A stretch of DNA of 36,981 bases, from positions 1 through 36,981 of the forward strand of contig JANLFX010000011.1 in assembly GCA_024653325.1 (NCBI GenBank), read 5' to 3'. This stretch comes from Anaerolineae bacterium (GTDB lineage Bacteria; Chloroflexota; Anaerolineae; JACIWR01). The notes under the pieces were generated by a model, which had not been told where the DNA came from, ran no database searches, and saw only the letters and a list, made by a program, of their open reading frames with translations. This document shows positions 25,197-32,553 of the stretch, piece after piece. The stretch's first letter is position 1. Each line of letters starts with the position of its first letter. A program made the position numbers and the translations under genes.

Positions 25197-26405
25197 GTGC
25201 ACCTCGCGCACCTCTCGCTGACAAATTTCCGCAATTATGTCCGGCTGGAGCTCAGTCTCCCACCATCCATCGTCGTCCTGCAGGGGGCGAACGGTCAGGG
25301 AAAGACTAACCTCCTAGAGGCTGTTTATTATCTGGCCACCTCGCGTTCGCCTCAGACCACGGCTGACCGGGAGTTGATCAACTGGCTGGCCGACGACGAA
25401 CCCCTGCCTTACGCTCGCCTGGTAGCCGATGTGCAGCGTGGCAATGCGAATCATCGCATTGAGATTACCCTGGTCAAGCAGCTCAACACTGGCCCTAACG
25501 GCTTTCGCTTGCAAAAACAAGTGCGTGTGAACGGGGTTAACAAACGAACCCTGGACCTGCTGGGGCAGATGCCGGTGGTGCTTTTTCGTCCGCAGGACAT
25601 TGAGCTGGTGGCCGGTTCGCCCAGTGCGCGACGGCATTATCTGGATGTCACTCTTTGTCAGATTGATCCTCGCTACGCGCGCGCCCTTCTGCAGTACAAC
25701 CGTGTCCTGGCGCAACGCAACGCTCTTCTGCGTGAACTGCGGGAGCGAGGCGGTGACCGGGATCAGCTTTTGTTCTGGGATCAGAAGTTAAGCGAGGATG
25801 GAGCTTATCTGTTGCTCAGGCGGCAGGCCCTGGTCGCTGACGTGTTGGCCCGGGCCCAGCCACTGCATTTAACTCTGACCGATGGTCGGGATCGGTTAAA
25901 TTTGCGCTACGTGCCCAGCTTCGATATGAACCCCTCCCAGGCAGATTACCAGTTACCTCTGGCTTTCGCTGAGCTGGAAATGTCACCCGGTGGCTCTGTC
26001 CAGGACATCGCCGGGGCATTTGTCAGCCGGCTGCGAGAGGTGCGTCGTGAGGAAATCGCCCGTGGGATGACTGTGATCGGTCCACATCGTGATGATCTGA
26101 TGATCACCGCGAACGATGTGGACTTGCGTACCTATGGCTCGCGCGGACAACAGCGCACGGCGGTGCTATCTCTCAAGCTGGCCGAAGTGCAGGTGATTCA
26201 AGAAGCTGTGGGAGAACCTCCCTTATTGCTCCTCGACGAGGTAATGTCCGAGTTGGATAAAGAACGACGGCGTTGTCTGATGGACACGATCGAGAAAGCA
26301 AATCAAGCCTTGCTGACCACTACCGAATGGCAGGTCTTCACCCCCGAGTTTCTGGCCAAAACGCTGAGGCTCACCGTGTGTGAGGGGCGCATTGAGCCAG
26401 TATAG
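25197..26405 (+). CDS. recF: DNA replication and repair protein RecF
   Basis: A 402-residue SMC-like ATPase that, with RecO and RecR, loads RecA at single-strand gaps. Walker A is GANGQGKT (30-37), preceded by the family start LTNFRNY. The ABC-type signature is SRGQQRTAVLSLKLAEV, and Walker B is LLLLDEVMSELD. The start is GTG at 25197 after AAGGAAAG. It is not in the classical dnaA-dnaN-recF-gyrB setting. It converges with rsmG with only two bases between the stop codons. Confidence 0.95.
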   Translation: MHLAHLSLTNFRNYVRLELSLPPSIVVLQGANGQGKTNLLEAVYYLATSRSPQTTADRELINWLADDEPLPYARLVADVQRGNANHRIEITLVKQLNTGPNGFRLQKQVRVNGVNKRTLDLLGQMPVVLFRPQDIELVAGSPSARRHYLDVTLCQIDPRYARALLQYNRVLAQRNALLRELRERGGDRDQLLFWDQKLSEDGAYLLLRRQALVADVLARAQPLHLTLTDGRDRLNLRYVPSFDMNPSQADYQLPLAFAELEMSPGGSVQDIAGAFVSRLREVRREEIARGMTVIGPHRDDLMITANDVDLRTYGSRGQQRTAVLSLKLAEVQVIQEAVGEPPLLLLDEVMSELDKERRRCLMDTIEKANQALLTTTEWQVFTPEFLAKTLRLTVCEGRIEPV

Positions 26406-26407
26406 AA

Positions 26408-27163
26408 TCACAAGGGGCGCTTGGTGGGCATACCCGGCCGGCGGGGGTACTTCTCCGGCGTGCGGGCGGTCTTTTCCAGCACCACCAGGTGGCGGGTTTC
26501 GGCCAGGCCGGGTAATTCTACCGGGATAATCCGCCGCAGCTCACCCCCCAGGATAGCCAGTGCTGCCTGGGCGGAAGCGACTTCGGCCTGGGCTTCTATT
26601 CCCTTCTGGGCAATGCATAGCCCTCCCAGGCGACACAGTGGCAGCAGGTACTCTGCCAGCGCCGGCAATTCGGCTACAGCGCGGGCCAGAACCAGGTCGT
26701 AGCGCTCCCGGTGGCCGGGCATCTGTCCCAATTCCTCGGCCCTGCCTTTGATCACCATCACCTCTTCCAAACCCAGTCGCTCTACCATGTGCTCCAAAAA
26801 CGTCACTTTCTTGCCCGTGGCCTCCAATAGGGTGAGGTGCAGGCGGGGGAAAACTATTTTCAGCGGCAGGCCGGGAAACCCGGCCCCGCTGCCTACGTCA
26901 ATGCAGGTGAGAGGACGAGCCAGCCGCAAAGCGGGTCCCGCCAGCGTGACCGGCAACAGATAATCCGTTCCGACCAAAGCCCGTACGCAACTCAACGAGT
27001 CAAGGAAATGTCGGACCTGCACCTGTTCGTAGTCGGTGATGGCCGTTAAGTTGAACCTGGCGTTCCAGGCTACCAGCTCTCCGTAGTAGACCTGGAACAT
27101 GCGCAGGTGCTCGCCAGTTAGGCTCAGGCCCAATTGGCGGGCCCCTTCCAATAGTAATTTCAT
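26408..27163 (-). CDS. rsmG: 16S rRNA (guanine-527-N7) methyltransferase RsmG
   Basis: A 251-residue SAM-dependent methyltransferase that modifies G527 of 16S rRNA. The SAM-binding loop is DVGSGAGFPGLPL (89-101). N-terminal FNLTAITDYEQVQVRHFLDSL (38-58) is the RsmG hallmark, and RYDLVLARAVAELPALAEYLLPL follows. Residues 66-84 carry a short insertion between the hallmark and the SAM loop. The ATG at 27163 lies eight bases after the amidase stop, whose TGA is part of the AGGTGA ribosome-binding site, so the two are coupled. The upstream in-frame extension to 27400 overlaps the amidase and is rejected. Confidence 0.94.
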   Translation of the reverse strand: MKLLLEGARQLGLSLTGEHLRMFQVYYGELVAWNARFNLTAITDYEQVQVRHFLDSLSCVRALVGTDYLLPVTLAGPALRLARPLTCIDVGSGAGFPGLPLKIVFPRLHLTLLEATGKKVTFLEHMVERLGLEEVMVIKGRAEELGQMPGHRERYDLVLARAVAELPALAEYLLPLCRLGGLCIAQKGIEAQAEVASAQAALAILGGELRRIIPVELPGLAETRHLVVLEKTARTPEKYPRRPGMPTKRPL

Positions 27164-27171
27164 GGGGACTG

Positions 27172-27933
27172 TCACCTGGTTTCCAGAAAGCAGATAATTC
27201 CCCTGGCAATTCCCTCTGCGGCCAGATCCGGATGCTCGGTGAGCAGCGTCCGGTCGGCGTCCATGAATCCCGTCTCGATAATCGCTGCCGGTGTCTGGGG
27301 AGCGATCTCGTAAAAAGCGTGGTATTCTTGCATGTCGTAGGTGATACTGTCCTTGTGATAGTACAGACCAGTAGCCCGTTCGTACTCCCTTCGCAGGCAC
27401 TCCACCAGGCGGTCTTCTTCTTCAGGCAAGGTGCTTTGCAGCACGCGGGCCACTTTGAAGCCCGACGCTTCGGGGATGTTGCAAGAGTCAGTATGGATGG
27501 AGATCAGCGCATCTGCCTGATAGCCCTCCAGTTTAGGCGAGAACTCAGCCAGCACTTCCACGTCGTACCCCGCCTCTATGAGGAGGGCGGCTGTCCGGCG
27601 GGCGATGTCCAGGTTGATCTCCACTTCGGTCAGGCCGTCCGGGCAGACGGCACCTGAGTCGTTTTGCCAGTGCCCGGCCACGATCCCCACCCGGCGAGAG
27701 GGCAACCCGGTGATCGGCGGGAGTGTGGGATACACGGTAGGCCCAGCCGAACCAGTCCCTCTCTGCGGTGGGGAAGAGCCGAATGCGGCGCGCGCGGTCA
27801 CAAACAGGATGGCCACGCCGATGAGCACCAGCAAGGCCAGTAGCCCCCGCTGAGCTTTCTCCAGTACGCCGATGCGCAATGGGTTTTCAAATTTTTCCTC
27901 TGGCAGCTTTCGGCCGCCCGCATCACGCTTCAC
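27172..27933 (-). CDS. N-acetylmuramoyl-L-alanine amidase (Amidase_3), membrane-anchored
   Basis: A 253-residue zinc amidase that cuts the bond between MurNAc and the first L-Ala of peptidoglycan stem peptides. A transmembrane anchor lies at about residues 30-46, followed by a Pro-rich linker. Catalytic and zinc residues are His88 (VAGHWQND), Glu103 (LTEVEINLDIA), His147 (SIHTDS) and Glu220 (AIIETGF). The GTG at 27933 lies within a repeat of the word gcgtgaggcgtg, so the first ten or so residues are uncertain; no better start is visible. It follows the Clp-type gene by 10 bases and probably belongs to the same transcript, together with rsmG. Confidence 0.88.
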   Translation of the reverse strand: MKRDAGGRKLPEEKFENPLRIGVLEKAQRGLLALLVLIGVAILFVTARAAFGSSPPQRGTGSAGPTVYPTLPPITGLPSRRVGIVAGHWQNDSGAVCPDGLTEVEINLDIARRTAALLIEAGYDVEVLAEFSPKLEGYQADALISIHTDSCNIPEASGFKVARVLQSTLPEEEDRLVECLRREYERATGLYYHKDSITYDMQEYHAFYEIAPQTPAAIIETGFMDADRTLLTEHPDLAAEGIARGIICFLETR

Positions 27934-27952
27934 GCCTCACGCCTCACGTTTC
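27919..27952. repeat. Word-type repeat (cacgcctcacg) at the Clp-type/amidase junction
   Basis: Tandem variants of cacgcctcacg and catcacgctt, the same words as at 4049-4082. The repeat contains the likely amidase start codon and reaches the stop of the upstream Clp-type gene. Confidence 0.6.
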
Positions 27953-30163
27953 AAAGCTCAGATTATTATCTTTCACTCCCACTCGCACCACCGTTCCCGG
28001 TTGCGGGTCCGCTTTCAACAGGTAATCGGCCAGCGGCTCGCGGATGTGACGCTGCAGGATACGCCGCAGGGGACGCGCTCCCCATTCGGGATGATCGTTC
28101 TGCGCCAGCAGCCACGTCCTCGCTTCCTCGCTCACTTCCAGACGGAGCCCTCGCCCTGCTGCCAACTCCGCTTCTTTCTTGAGCATCAGACCCAGGATGG
28201 CCCGCAGTTGTTCCGTGGAAAGCGGGTGGAAAATCACAATCTCATCCAGACGGTTGAGGAACTCAGGACGGAAGTGGTTTTTCACCTCGGACATGGCCAA
28301 ATCACGGCCAGCCTCACCCAGCGATGGATCGGCCAGGTACTCTGCCCCCAGGTTGCTGGTCAGAATGATGACTGTCTCGCTGAACGAAGCCGTCCGCCCC
28401 TGCCCATCGGTCAGGCGGCCCTCTTCCATGACTTGTAGCAGGACGTCCAACACGCGAGGATGGGCTTTTTCCGCCTCGTCGAACAGCACTACTGTGTACG
28501 GGGACTGCCGCACGCGGTCGGTGAGCTGGCCGCCACTCTCGTATCCTACATATCCCGGCGGGGCACCGATCAGCCGGTTCACCGCATCGTCCTTCTGATA
28601 CTCGCTCATGTCCAGGGCAATCAACGCTTCCTCGCTGCCGAACAGAAAATCGGCCAGAGCTTTGGTCAGCTCTGTTTTGCCCACACCCGTTGGTCCCAGG
28701 AAGAGGAAACAGCCAATGGGTCGCTTGGGGTCTTTGAGGCCCACCCGCGCCGTTTTCACCGCCCGGCTGACGGCCAGCACTGCCTCTTCCTGACCGATGA
28801 TCCGTTGATGCAGGTACTCCACCATCCGCGCGTAACGGGTACGCTCGTCACTGCCCAGCTTACTTACCGGCACGCCCGAGATCAAACTGACAGCCAGAGT
28901 CACGTCGTCGGTGTCGAGAACAGCATCGGCAGCCAGGTCAGGACGGAAGGCGAGCTGCGATTGCGCAGCCATGCGTACCAGCGCACAGGTGCGATGCATG
29001 AGATGGACGGCTGCGCCGGGCAATGGGGCGGACGCTAGATAACGTTGGGCTAGCGTGGCCGCGGTGTGCAGGCTCTCATCGGTAATCTGCAGTTGATAAT
29101 CTGCTTCCAGTTGCCCCTTGACAGTCTCCAAAATAGCGACAGTTTCATCCAGGTTGGCCGGAGGGACCCGCAGAACGTGACTGTGCTCTGCCACTACCGC
29201 ATCGCCTCGCAGCCGGGCCTCATAATCGGCCTCAGTAGCTGTGCCCACAATAGTCGCCTGATCGCTCAGGAAGGCTTTTTGTAGCGTTTTGCTCGCCTGG
29301 GGGAAATCGGCGTACACCGGCCCGCCGAAGAAGCGGTGGATGTTGGGAATGAACAGCACACCGCCTCGCGCCTGCCGTAGACCCGCCTGCACTGCGGCGG
29401 TGGCGTTGTCTAACAATGCTGGTTCGGCTATCTCCACTACCGACTGCATACCGGCAGGACCTTTGCCCTCGGCGATGAGCAGGGCCAGACTATGCACCAA
29501 TGAGCGCTTGCCCACCCCTGCCGGCCCAACCAGGATGACGTGCCGGTCCGTAGTCAGCGTCAGCAGACTGATCAAATCGCGCAGCAGATCTTCGCGGTAG
29601 TATACCGGCGTCGCCTGTCCCTGGCGGGCCAGAGCTACCCGGTCGTGGGTAGTAGTCCGGCGGGCCAGGGCCTGATCGGACAGGAGATCGGTCATCGCCT
29701 GCTGGGTCACCCCAAAGCGCCGTAATAATCCCGCCGTGGACACCCCGCTCTGCGACATGGCTCCCAATACATGCTCCGTGCCTACCCACACCTCGTCCAT
29801 GGCCTGAGCGATAGCTTTCCCTTCGTCGAGGATGATGACCATCTCGTCGGACATTGGCACCTCTCGGCCATCGCCAGTCCTGAAATAAAAATCGGCATCG
29901 CGGCCTTCGCGAGCCAGCGTCTGAGATTCTGCTTCTTTCTCCAGGTCTGCCAGCTTGAAACCCCGCGTTTCAGCGAAACGGGCCAATACCCGACCAGCAG
30001 CACACTCCGGCCAGCGGACCAGGGTCAGGAGCAAAATCTCCGGAGTGAGCATTCGCTTTCTCATGGTACTCATCAATTCGGCGGCAGCATTGAGGGCCCG
30101 GTTTAATTCCTCAGACAGGATGTTTGGATTCAACGTGCCCATGTCCATCAACTCCCAATTCAT
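27944..30163 (-). CDS. Clp/HSP100-type AAA+ protein with degenerate first ATPase domain
   Basis: A 739-residue ClpB/ClpC relative. Residues 10-165 are a Clp N-terminal region. NBD1 (about 190-385) has Walker A GPAGVGKR (213-220), with Arg220 instead of Thr/Ser. Walker B reads FIPNIH (271-276) instead of FIDEIH, and the usual arginine-finger segment (RRFQ) reads EHSHV (327-331). NBD2 (about 450-735) is intact: GPTGVGKT (490-497), LFDEAEKAHP (560-569), sensor 1 LTSNLG, and sensor 2 GARPLRRILQR. The long coiled-coil M-domain of ClpB is absent; the linker is short. It probably unfolds proteins through NBD2 only, with NBD1 structural. Whether it binds ClpP is not clear. GAGGAGGGG precedes the ATG. 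First gene of the unit with the amidase and rsmG. Confidence 0.9.
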   Translation of the reverse strand: MNWELMDMGTLNPNILSEELNRALNAAAELMSTMRKRMLTPEILLLTLVRWPECAAGRVLARFAETRGFKLADLEKEAESQTLAREGRDADFYFRTGDGREVPMSDEMVIILDEGKAIAQAMDEVWVGTEHVLGAMSQSGVSTAGLLRRFGVTQQAMTDLLSDQALARRTTTHDRVALARQGQATPVYYREDLLRDLISLLTLTTDRHVILVGPAGVGKRSLVHSLALLIAEGKGPAGMQSVVEIAEPALLDNATAAVQAGLRQARGGVLFIPNIHRFFGGPVYADFPQASKTLQKAFLSDQATIVGTATEADYEARLRGDAVVAEHSHVLRVPPANLDETVAILETVKGQLEADYQLQITDESLHTAATLAQRYLASAPLPGAAVHLMHRTCALVRMAAQSQLAFRPDLAADAVLDTDDVTLAVSLISGVPVSKLGSDERTRYARMVEYLHQRIIGQEEAVLAVSRAVKTARVGLKDPKRPIGCFLFLGPTGVGKTELTKALADFLFGSEEALIALDMSEYQKDDAVNRLIGAPPGYVGYESGGQLTDRVRQSPYTVVLFDEAEKAHPRVLDVLLQVMEEGRLTDGQGRTASFSETVIILTSNLGAEYLADPSLGEAGRDLAMSEVKNHFRPEFLNRLDEIVIFHPLSTEQLRAILGLMLKKEAELAAGRGLRLEVSEEARTWLLAQNDHPEWGARPLRRILQRHIREPLADYLLKADPQPGTVVRVGVKDNNLSFET

Positions 30164-30426
30164 TCTGTCCCCTCCTCATCGCCGCTTCGCGGCGCGGGAA
30201 CCTGCCCCGAACGAAGCGAGGGGGGAAGGAGATAGGGGGGTGGGGTGGGCGGCGAAGCTGCCCGCCCCAAACCCCTCTTCTTTATCCCCCTTCTCTCCCC
30301 ACAGCGGGAAGAGAAGGGTAAAAACTCGTTCATTCAGTCGTTAACCGTTTCCCAAGTTTAATACGAAATGCTTTCTGGGGCAAATCAGAAAGGAGCGGGA
30401 TAAGTTGTCAACCTGTCCTACCTTAA
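30164..30426. repeat. Intergenic mosaic between the Clp-type gene and the mraZ promoter
   Basis: No gene seen. It contains gccgc-ttc-gcggc (30180-30192), a G-rich stretch facing a C-rich one (ggtgggcggc / gcccgcccc near 30240-30270) and, at 30398-30418, a degenerate family E palindrome (ggataagtt / aacctgtcc). The reverse strand should carry the Clp-type promoter, but I could not choose one. Confidence 0.55.
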
Positions 30427-30453
30427 AATTTTACCGAAACCCCCGTTTGGGGG

Positions 30454-30483
30454 TAGACAAAAGCAGGTAAAGTGGTGTATAAT
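30454..30483 (+). promoter_or_regulatory. Promoter of the division/cell-wall cluster
   Basis: TAGACA (30454-30459), 18-base spacer, exact TATAAT (30478-30483). A 6-bp hairpin accccc-gttt-gggggt (30439-30454) abuts the -35 box. The start of mraZ is 101 bases downstream of the -10 box. Confidence 0.68.
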
Positions 30484-30493
30484 AATATCTAAG

Positions 30494-30530
30494 TGGGAAA
30501 TTGTGGGGATTGGTGGTGACATCAGTGGGA
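30494..30530 (+). promoter_or_regulatory. Probable MraZ operator (TGGGN repeats)
   Basis: TGGGA (30494-30498), TGGGG (30504-30508) and TGGTG (30514-30518) are spaced by exactly five bases, a 10-bp period, directly downstream of the -10 box. A fourth TGGGA is at 30526-30530. MraZ of Escherichia coli is known to bind TGGGN repeats separated by five bases in front of its own gene, so this looks like the autoregulatory site. Confidence 0.75.
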
Positions 30531-30583
30531 GTGAGGGATTTTTGGGCCTGATTTTTTAACTCAAAAGTGGGGATGTAGAACAC

Positions 30584-31006
30584 ATGTTCGCAGGCGAATT
30601 TGAACACACCGTTGATGCCAAAGGCAGATTGACGATCCCCGTGAAATTTCGTGAGGCCCTGGCCGAGGGGCTCTACCTCATTCGTGGCCTAGATGGTTGT
30701 CTCTTCGCTTACCCACCTGAAGCCTGGCAGAAGATTGCCGAGCAGATAGCGAGCCGCCCCCTGACTGAGAGCAACGCCCGCAGTTTCAGCCGCATGTTTT
30801 ACTCCAGCACAGAATGCCGCCTGGATGGACAAGGCCGCATTTTGATCCCCGCTCATTTGCGCGAGTATGCCGCTATTGAGAACGAGGCTGTTATTATTGG
30901 GATGGACTCTCGTTTGGAAATTTGGGGCAAGGAACGCTGGCGGGAGTTCACGGCCAAAATGGTCGAAGATGTGTTTGCCCAGCAGTTGTCTGGGCTGGGC
31001 ATTTAG
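30584..31006 (+). CDS. mraZ: Transcriptional regulator MraZ
   Basis: A 140-residue protein with two SpoVT/AbrB-like domains: DAKGRLTIPVKFR (residues 11-23) in the first and DGQGRILIPAHLREYA (80-95) in the second. MraZ forms rings and represses its own dcw operon. The protein starts with MFAGEFEHTVD, the usual family start. The operator repeats lie directly upstream. Its own ribosome-binding site is weak (GGGGA 11 bases upstream). Confidence 0.96.
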   Translation: MFAGEFEHTVDAKGRLTIPVKFREALAEGLYLIRGLDGCLFAYPPEAWQKIAEQIASRPLTESNARSFSRMFYSSTECRLDGQGRILIPAHLREYAAIENEAVIIGMDSRLEIWGKERWREFTAKMVEDVFAQQLSGLGI

Positions 31007-31018
31007 CAGGGGTTTGAG

Positions 31019-31957
31019 ATGGGCATTAGTCCATCCCACACCCCCGTTCTTTACCAGGAGGTCCTTGCCGGGTTACAGATACGGCCTGGTGGACGTTACA
31101 TAGATGCCACAGTGGGAGCCGGAGGACACGCTCAAGGTATTCTGGAGGCCTCGGCTCCTGATGGCCGATTGTTAGGCATTGATGCCGATCCAACAGCCAT
31201 TACACTATCCAGGGAAAAGCTGGTTGCTTACGGGGGGAGAGTCACCCTGGTGCATGGCAACTTTGCTGAGTTAGAGGCTATCGCTCGGCAGGAGGGATTC
31301 TGCCCTGCCGATGGGATACTCCTCGACCTGGGGCTTTCTTCAATGCAATTGGAAGCCGCTCAGCGCGGCTTTTCTTTTGCGATTGATGGCCCGTTGGATA
31401 TGCGCTTCGATCCCACCAGGCCGACCACTGCTGCTGACCTGGTCAATGGGCTGGGGGTGGGGGAACTAGCCGATATACTGTATCGCTATGGCGAGGAGCC
31501 CCGGGCCCGCGCCATTGCCGCGGCCATCGTCGCCCACCGGCCATTGCACAGCACACGAGAACTGGCCACCATAGTGGAGCAGGTGGTTGGCAAGCATGGA
31601 CGCATTCATCCGGCCACCCGTACCTTTCAAGCTTTGCGTATCGTGGTGAACGGCGAACTCGATGCTTTGGAAGCAGTTTTGCCCCAGGCAGTGCGGGTGC
31701 TCGCCCCTGGCGGCATGCTGGCGGTAATCGCTTTTCACTCATTGGAGGATCGCCTGGTCAAACAGTTCTTTCGCCAAGAATCCAGGGATTGTCTGTGTCC
31801 GCCGGAGCAACTGGTCTGCACCTGTGGTCACCGGGCGACGTTGAAAGTGGTGACGCCCAGGCCTATCCGTCCGCAGGCGGAAGAGGTGAAGGCCAACCCG
31901 CGCAGTCGTAGCGCGCGCTTGCGTATTGCGAGGCGGTTGTCGGTTGCTGGCTGTTAG
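31019..31957 (+). CDS. rsmH: 16S rRNA (cytosine-1402-N4) methyltransferase RsmH
   Basis: A 312-residue SAM-dependent enzyme (formerly MraW). It opens with HTPVLYQEVLAGL. The SAM loop is DATVGAGGHAQGIL, GILLDLGLSSMQLE is the family signature, and FHSLEDRLVKQFF lies near the C-terminus. It starts 12 bases after mraZ with AGGGG upstream. The last few residues (RRLSVAGC) coincide with a run of gttgctgg-like words at 31935-31970, so the exact native end may be slightly altered. Confidence 0.96.
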   Translation: MGISPSHTPVLYQEVLAGLQIRPGGRYIDATVGAGGHAQGILEASAPDGRLLGIDADPTAITLSREKLVAYGGRVTLVHGNFAELEAIARQEGFCPADGILLDLGLSSMQLEAAQRGFSFAIDGPLDMRFDPTRPTTAADLVNGLGVGELADILYRYGEEPRARAIAAAIVAHRPLHSTRELATIVEQVVGKHGRIHPATRTFQALRIVVNGELDALEAVLPQAVRVLAPGGMLAVIAFHSLEDRLVKQFFRQESRDCLCPPEQLVCTCGHRATLKVVTPRPIRPQAEEVKANPRSRSARLRIARRLSVAGC

Positions 31958-32048
31958 TTGCTGGAAACCGGTGCTCGGTTGGAGATAGTGAGCGGCTAGC
32001 ATTTTACGTAATACGCAACACGTTCAGTTTCCCCAGTGAATCAGCAAT

Positions 32049-32537
32049 GTGAAAGGCCTGGATATTGACATGGCAGGTGCTCACGAGTCACCGGAACACT
32101 GTCAGAAAACGAGCAAGCGGCGGATCGAGGCCCGAACGGCGCTTATCGTCGGTTTGATGTTGGCCGCGCTTAGCCTGATAGGCTGGCTCTATCTAACCCA
32201 GACCAGCCATCTGGCAGTCACCGGTTATTATATCCAGGAGATAGAGCAGCGCAAAGCGCGTTTGCAGGAGGAGAACGCTCAGCTTGAGGCGGAAATCGCG
32301 GCATTGGAATCGGCCTCGCGATTGATGGCCCGGGCCAAGGAATTGGGTTTCCAGCCCCCGGAGCGGGTGACCTACGTGGTGGTAGCCAATTATCCGGTGA
32401 ACGAAGAGGTGTCTGGCGCAACCGATGATCAGAAGGCGGCCGTAGTGGACTCCGCCGTGGATACATCCCCGGCGCTGGTTCGTTGGTGGAGAGGTCTGGT
32501 CGCTCAGTTTGACGCCTGGTTGCGGGCTCAGCCGTGA
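32049..32537 (+). CDS. FtsL-like septum protein
   Basis: A 162-residue single-pass protein in the ftsL position of the cluster. Basic cytoplasmic N-terminus, one transmembrane helix (about residues 31-49, ALIVGLMLAALSLIGWLYL), then a coiled coil (QEIEQRKARLQEENAQLEAEIAALESA, about 63-89) and a Cys-free tail. Sequence identity in this family is low, so the assignment rests on topology and position. FtsL scaffolds FtsI and FtsW at the division site with FtsB. The start is uncertain: GTG at 32049 or ATG at 32070, neither with a strong ribosome-binding site. Confidence 0.75.
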   Translation: MKGLDIDMAGAHESPEHCQKTSKRRIEARTALIVGLMLAALSLIGWLYLTQTSHLAVTGYYIQEIEQRKARLQEENAQLEAEIAALESASRLMARAKELGFQPPERVTYVVVANYPVNEEVSGATDDQKAAVVDSAVDTSPALVRWWRGLVAQFDAWLRAQP

Positions 32538-32553
32538 CGTTGGATGGGAAGCG

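Noticed and set aside
29955-30344. Plus-strand open frame running from the Clp-type gene into the intergenic mosaic
   Set aside because: Begins opposite a real gene and continues through repeat sequence. No family resemblance.
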